Part shown: positions 61,111-64,000 of the stretch, one piece after another
Layout: every line of letters starts with the position of its first letter
How positions within the stretch are numbered: position 1 is the first letter of the stretch
Assembly: GCF_018687715.1 (NCBI RefSeq)
Contig: NC_056762.1
Span: forward strand, 34,770,864 to 34,834,863
From: Carya illinoinensis
Taxonomy: Eukaryota > Streptophyta > Magnoliopsida > Fagales > Juglandaceae
DNA length: 64,000 nt
Direction of reading: 5' to 3'
Notes under the pieces: generated by a model
What the model saw: only the letters and a program-made list of their open reading frames with translations
The model's database searches: none
What the model was told of the DNA's origin: nothing
Translations under genes and position numbers: made by a program

Positions 61111-62217
61111 CAAACAAATAATAAATAAACATATACTCTTTGAATAGTAACAAGCAAATTTGACTTTACTTTTATAAATGTTGTAGCTAAAAGCCAGTCA
61201 GTTTGAGTTTGCTTAATCCATTGCGAGCAACTTATCATATCTAATAGCTAAATGTGACTTGAGAATAACTTCAGACTGGTTTATCCTACCAACCCTTATT
61301 ATCGGAAGCCAATAGGTGAAAGCCACGTAAGGGCTACATCACCAACTTTTCAAGCCGCAGCGCAGGGCAACTCTTGCTCTCTCTCACGTAACACGAAAGC
61401 GAAATCCCTTTCTCTGCTTCACCTCTCTCTCTCTTCTCACTATCTCCTTCACCCATCAAGCAAAATTCCTCACTGCTTCACCCATCAAACAAAATCCCTC
61501 TCTACTTCGAACCCATCCTTTGGTCTCTCCTTCAAGTCTCTATGTCAGGATGCCCTCTCTCTCTCTTCTCGCTATCTCCCTCCCTCTCCCATAAAACCCC
61601 AATCCTCCATCATTTTACAATGAAGAACAAAGCTTGAAAAACAGAACATGGAGAAAGGAAAAAAATTTCGACTTTCATTTTACAGAATGAAGGTACTTTT
61701 CTCTTTGGGTTCAAGTTAATTTCTAAAAAGTTGGACCATCTATCACTTAATGATCAGAGGGATCTATAGGAATTTCTTTTCAATTTTTACAACAAAACTG
61801 ACCCATCACCACAAACAATAGAATACCAAACAAATTTAATCCCATGTTAATGGAATACCAAACAATAGAATACTAAAAATTTGTATTTGTGTTAATGGAA
61901 CCAGCTCGAAAACCCCAATGGTAGATGTTGATGGATTCATGTAACTTGCTTGCAGTAAAGAGAGAGGGGTCTTCGGTTCGACACAGAGAGGGGTTTTCAG
62001 TGAGTGAGAGAGAGAGAGAGGGGAGGGGTGGGTCGGGAGAAAGACAGAAATAGAGAAAAAATTATCTGCAACGCGGCGCACAGGATAGTTGAAAGGTCAC
62101 TTACGTGTCACTAGCTCATTCGTTTTCGTTTATCTCCACTTAAAGGATTGTCCTACCAGAAGCGTTTCTCATGTGATTTTATTTTTACATTTAGATAATC
62201 TGTTGAGAGTGCTCTAA

Positions 62218-63180
62218 TGTATATATATTAAGGTGTCAACATAAAAATTACTTGAAATAGGAGTGGAATGGAGTAAAATGTCCGTGAACCATATGGCATC
62301 CTAGGCCCAACCCAAAGGAGGGTTTCATCATAAAGGAAGTGAGAGATGAAGACAAGAGGATAAGGATGGGACAAGAGACAGGGAAAAATCAGGGAGAAGT
62401 CAAAGGAAAAGAGAAAAGTATTGGAAAAAAGATGAAAAAGAGAAAATGGTTCAAGCATGCTAAAAATGATAACCAAATGACATAAAGTCAGTTCTTCATC
62501 TTTCACTAACAAATGCCCATAAAAGGAATTAGATCGGTTCAGAAAAAGGACTCCTGGGAAACTTGGTGAGAGAGTTTATTCAACTTCTGAATAGAAGCTT
62601 CAGTTTTATTATTTTTCTAGGCAATCGGGGTCACCAACTCCATTTGTACAATAAGATAAAAGATATACGAGAGACTATAAATACTTCTATTATAGTAGAT
62701 TTGCACCCCTAAATAACCTATAGACGTAGATCCTATATTAAACTACATAAATCTGTCTCCCTCTCTATTTATATTTATTGTATTAATTTTATATTCATTA
62801 ATATGGATGTACATACGGACGCCATCCATCGCTTCGAACGACCCTTATGGGCTTCCAATGGTGCTAACCAAGACCCGAGCTATCATCATTAGTGGGGAAT
62901 GACTCTTTGTCTCTCTTCTAATTTGATCGTAACAAAACACACCTTAACAATAATAATAATTAAAAGAATAGATTATGTTTCGTTCTTTCAAATTATGATC
63001 AGTTTTATAAAATAAATTATAAATTATCATAACCTAATGAACTAAAATTTTACAGAAAATGCAGTCTGGGCTCCTTTTTCCTTCCTTATATCAACCCTGC
63101 ACACAGACAGGCTTAATTTTCCCAGTCCTTATCTCTCTCACTCGGATACTCGCAGATATCCTCGTGCTCGATCTTGAGCC
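62218..63180 (+). promoter_or_regulatory. Upstream region of the NHL gene
   Basis: No gene up to 63180. A TATA-like TTATATC (63086-63092) with a CT-rich leader (CTTATCTCTCTCACTC at about 63126) lies about 90 bp before the ATG and is a plausible core promoter. Confidence 0.4.
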
Positions 63181-63795
63181 ATGAGCAAGCCCCATAGGCC
63201 GCCCTCCGGTCATACCAACCTGGCCTCATGCATTGTGGCCACCATTTTCTTAATCTTCATTCTCATCATCATCCTCATCGTCTACTTCACCGTCTTCAAG
63301 CCCCACGACCCCAAGATCTCTGTCAACGCCGTTCAGCTTCCCTCCTTCTCCATCTCCAACGGCACCGTCAACTTCACCTTCTCCCAGTACGTCGCCGTCC
63401 GAAACCCCAACCGGGCCGTCTTCTCCCACTACGACAGCACCCTCCGGCTACTCTACTACGGTAGCCAGGTCGGTTTCTTGTTCATACCCGCAAACAAGAT
63501 CGACGCCGGCCGCACCCAGTACATGGCTGCCACCTTCGCCGTCCAGTCCTTCCCGCTGACGACGGCTCCGCAGAGTACTGTTGGCGTCATGGGAACCTCC
63601 TTCCTCCCCGGAGGCGGAGTCGCTGGCGGTGGGGGTGGGTTCCGAATCGGGCCAACCATGGAGATCGAGTCACGGCTGGAGATGGCGGGCCGGGTTCGAG
63701 TGCTGCACTTCTTCACGCATCACGTGGAGGCTAGAGCGGGCTGCAAGGTCGTCGTCGCTGTGAGTGATGGATCTGTGTTGGGTTTCCACTGCTAA
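63181..63795 (+). CDS. NDR1/HIN1-like (LEA-2) membrane protein, 204 aa
   Basis: A single open frame with clearly higher GC and C-ending codons than its surroundings, typical of intronless NHL genes. A short basic, proline-containing cytosolic N-terminus (1-12) is followed by one strongly hydrophobic segment (about 16-39, rich in Ile/Leu/Phe). A LEA-2 type beta-sandwich (about 50-190) comes next with the family NPN signature (NPNR, 75-78) and a YYGSQVGF-like strand. A glycine-rich loop (GGGVAGGGGGF, about 148-158) is an expansion. NHL proteins are single-pass plasma-membrane proteins tied to pathogen and abiotic stress responses; the role of this member is not known. The ATG chosen is first in frame, preceded by an in-frame-independent CT-rich leader. 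Length is normal for the family. Confidence 0.92.
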   Translation: MSKPHRPPSGHTNLASCIVATIFLIFILIIILIVYFTVFKPHDPKISVNAVQLPSFSISNGTVNFTFSQYVAVRNPNRAVFSHYDSTLRLLYYGSQVGFLFIPANKIDAGRTQYMAATFAVQSFPLTTAPQSTVGVMGTSFLPGGGVAGGGGGFRIGPTMEIESRLEMAGRVRVLHFFTHHVEARAGCKVVVAVSDGSVLGFHC

Positions 63796-64000
63796 CAATA
63801 ATTTATTCCATATTTTGTGTAATTGTAGTTGGTTTTTGTTTTGGGGATTTTGGTTGTTTTTTAGAATCAAATTTGTAGCACTACCCAGAATCGTTAGGAA
63901 AAAGTGTATAAAAGAACTCATTAATCTTCTGCTAAAAGCATCTCTGCATTTGAGCTTTCAGGTAGAGCAGTAGGGCCTTGTTTTTTCCAGCTTTTTTGGT
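63796..64000. other. 3' flank of the NHL gene
   Basis: T/G-rich sequence after the stop, likely 3' UTR. No further gene starts before the window ends. Confidence 0.5.

Larger units (their letters stand above)
58526..62214. mobile_element. PIF/Harbinger-type element with TAA target duplication, 3.7 kb
   Basis: Left end GAGAATCCTTAATGGATTAG, right end (reverse complement) GAGCACTCTCAACAGATTAT, about 17 of the first 25 bases matching. TAA flanks both sides (58523-58525 and 62215-62217), the Harbinger rule. The inside contains a minus-strand ORF1 fragment (59570-59144) but no transposase that I can see, so it is not autonomous. The MITE at 2985-3608 has related ends and arms. It may be a composite of nested copies. 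Confidence 0.6.

Noticed and set aside
63228..63921. Frames in other phases and on the minus strand over the NHL gene
   Set aside because: GC-rich coding sequence gives long spurious frames; only the 63181-63795 frame has the transmembrane plus LEA-2 pattern.

Overview
This window is nuclear DNA from a eudicot plant, probably a woody species. The evidence is AT-rich intergenic DNA, GT-AG introns, plant-specific gene families (SINAT, CBL, PI4K-gamma, NHL/LEA-2) and a dense load of plant transposons. I cannot fix the species from sequence alone.

Host genes, all on the + strand: (1) a three-exon SINAT3-type RING E3 ubiquitin ligase (4556-7374); (2) two tandem CBL4/SOS3-like calcium sensor copies. 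The first (about 9268-11424) is a pseudogene with a LINE inserted in it. The second (14080-16068) has good exons but carries a 4-bp deletion that removes the conserved C-terminus. (3) A two-exon type II phosphatidylinositol 4-kinase gamma with two ubiquitin-like domains (40512-42702). (4) An intronless NDR1/HIN1-like LEA-2 membrane protein (63181-63795).

The largest object is a Helitron on the - strand (22300-38155, about 15.9 kb). Its 3' end has a perfect 7-bp-stem hairpin followed by CTAG, inserted between A and T. Its 5' end begins TC. It encodes an open 1584-aa Rep/Pif1-type helicase in four exons (29833-24765) and an open 426-aa RPA1-like protein in nine exons (24533-22442). Every splice phase I checked closes without a stop, so it looks structurally autonomous. 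Its 8.3-kb 5' part is non-coding, with nested tandem duplications, three 0.5-0.6-kb repeat units, and an antisense promoter-like cassette (telo-box, TATA, TC tract, duplicated ATG module).

Other mobile DNA: a decayed LINE (1-2700, -), a 5'-truncated LINE (11600-13195, +), a LINE 3' tail with target duplication (51390-52076, -), a Ty3/gypsy LTR plus gag fragment nested in a TIR element (16521-18138), two tRNA-derived SINEs, a degenerate PIF/Harbinger element with convergent ORF1 and transposase (about 46.9-50.2 kb), a second Harbinger-type element with TAA target duplication (58526-62214), a CACTA end with a 1.8-kb subterminal-repeat block (54.93-56.75 kb), and several MITEs. One MITE sits in a CBL intron 28 bp from the next exon.
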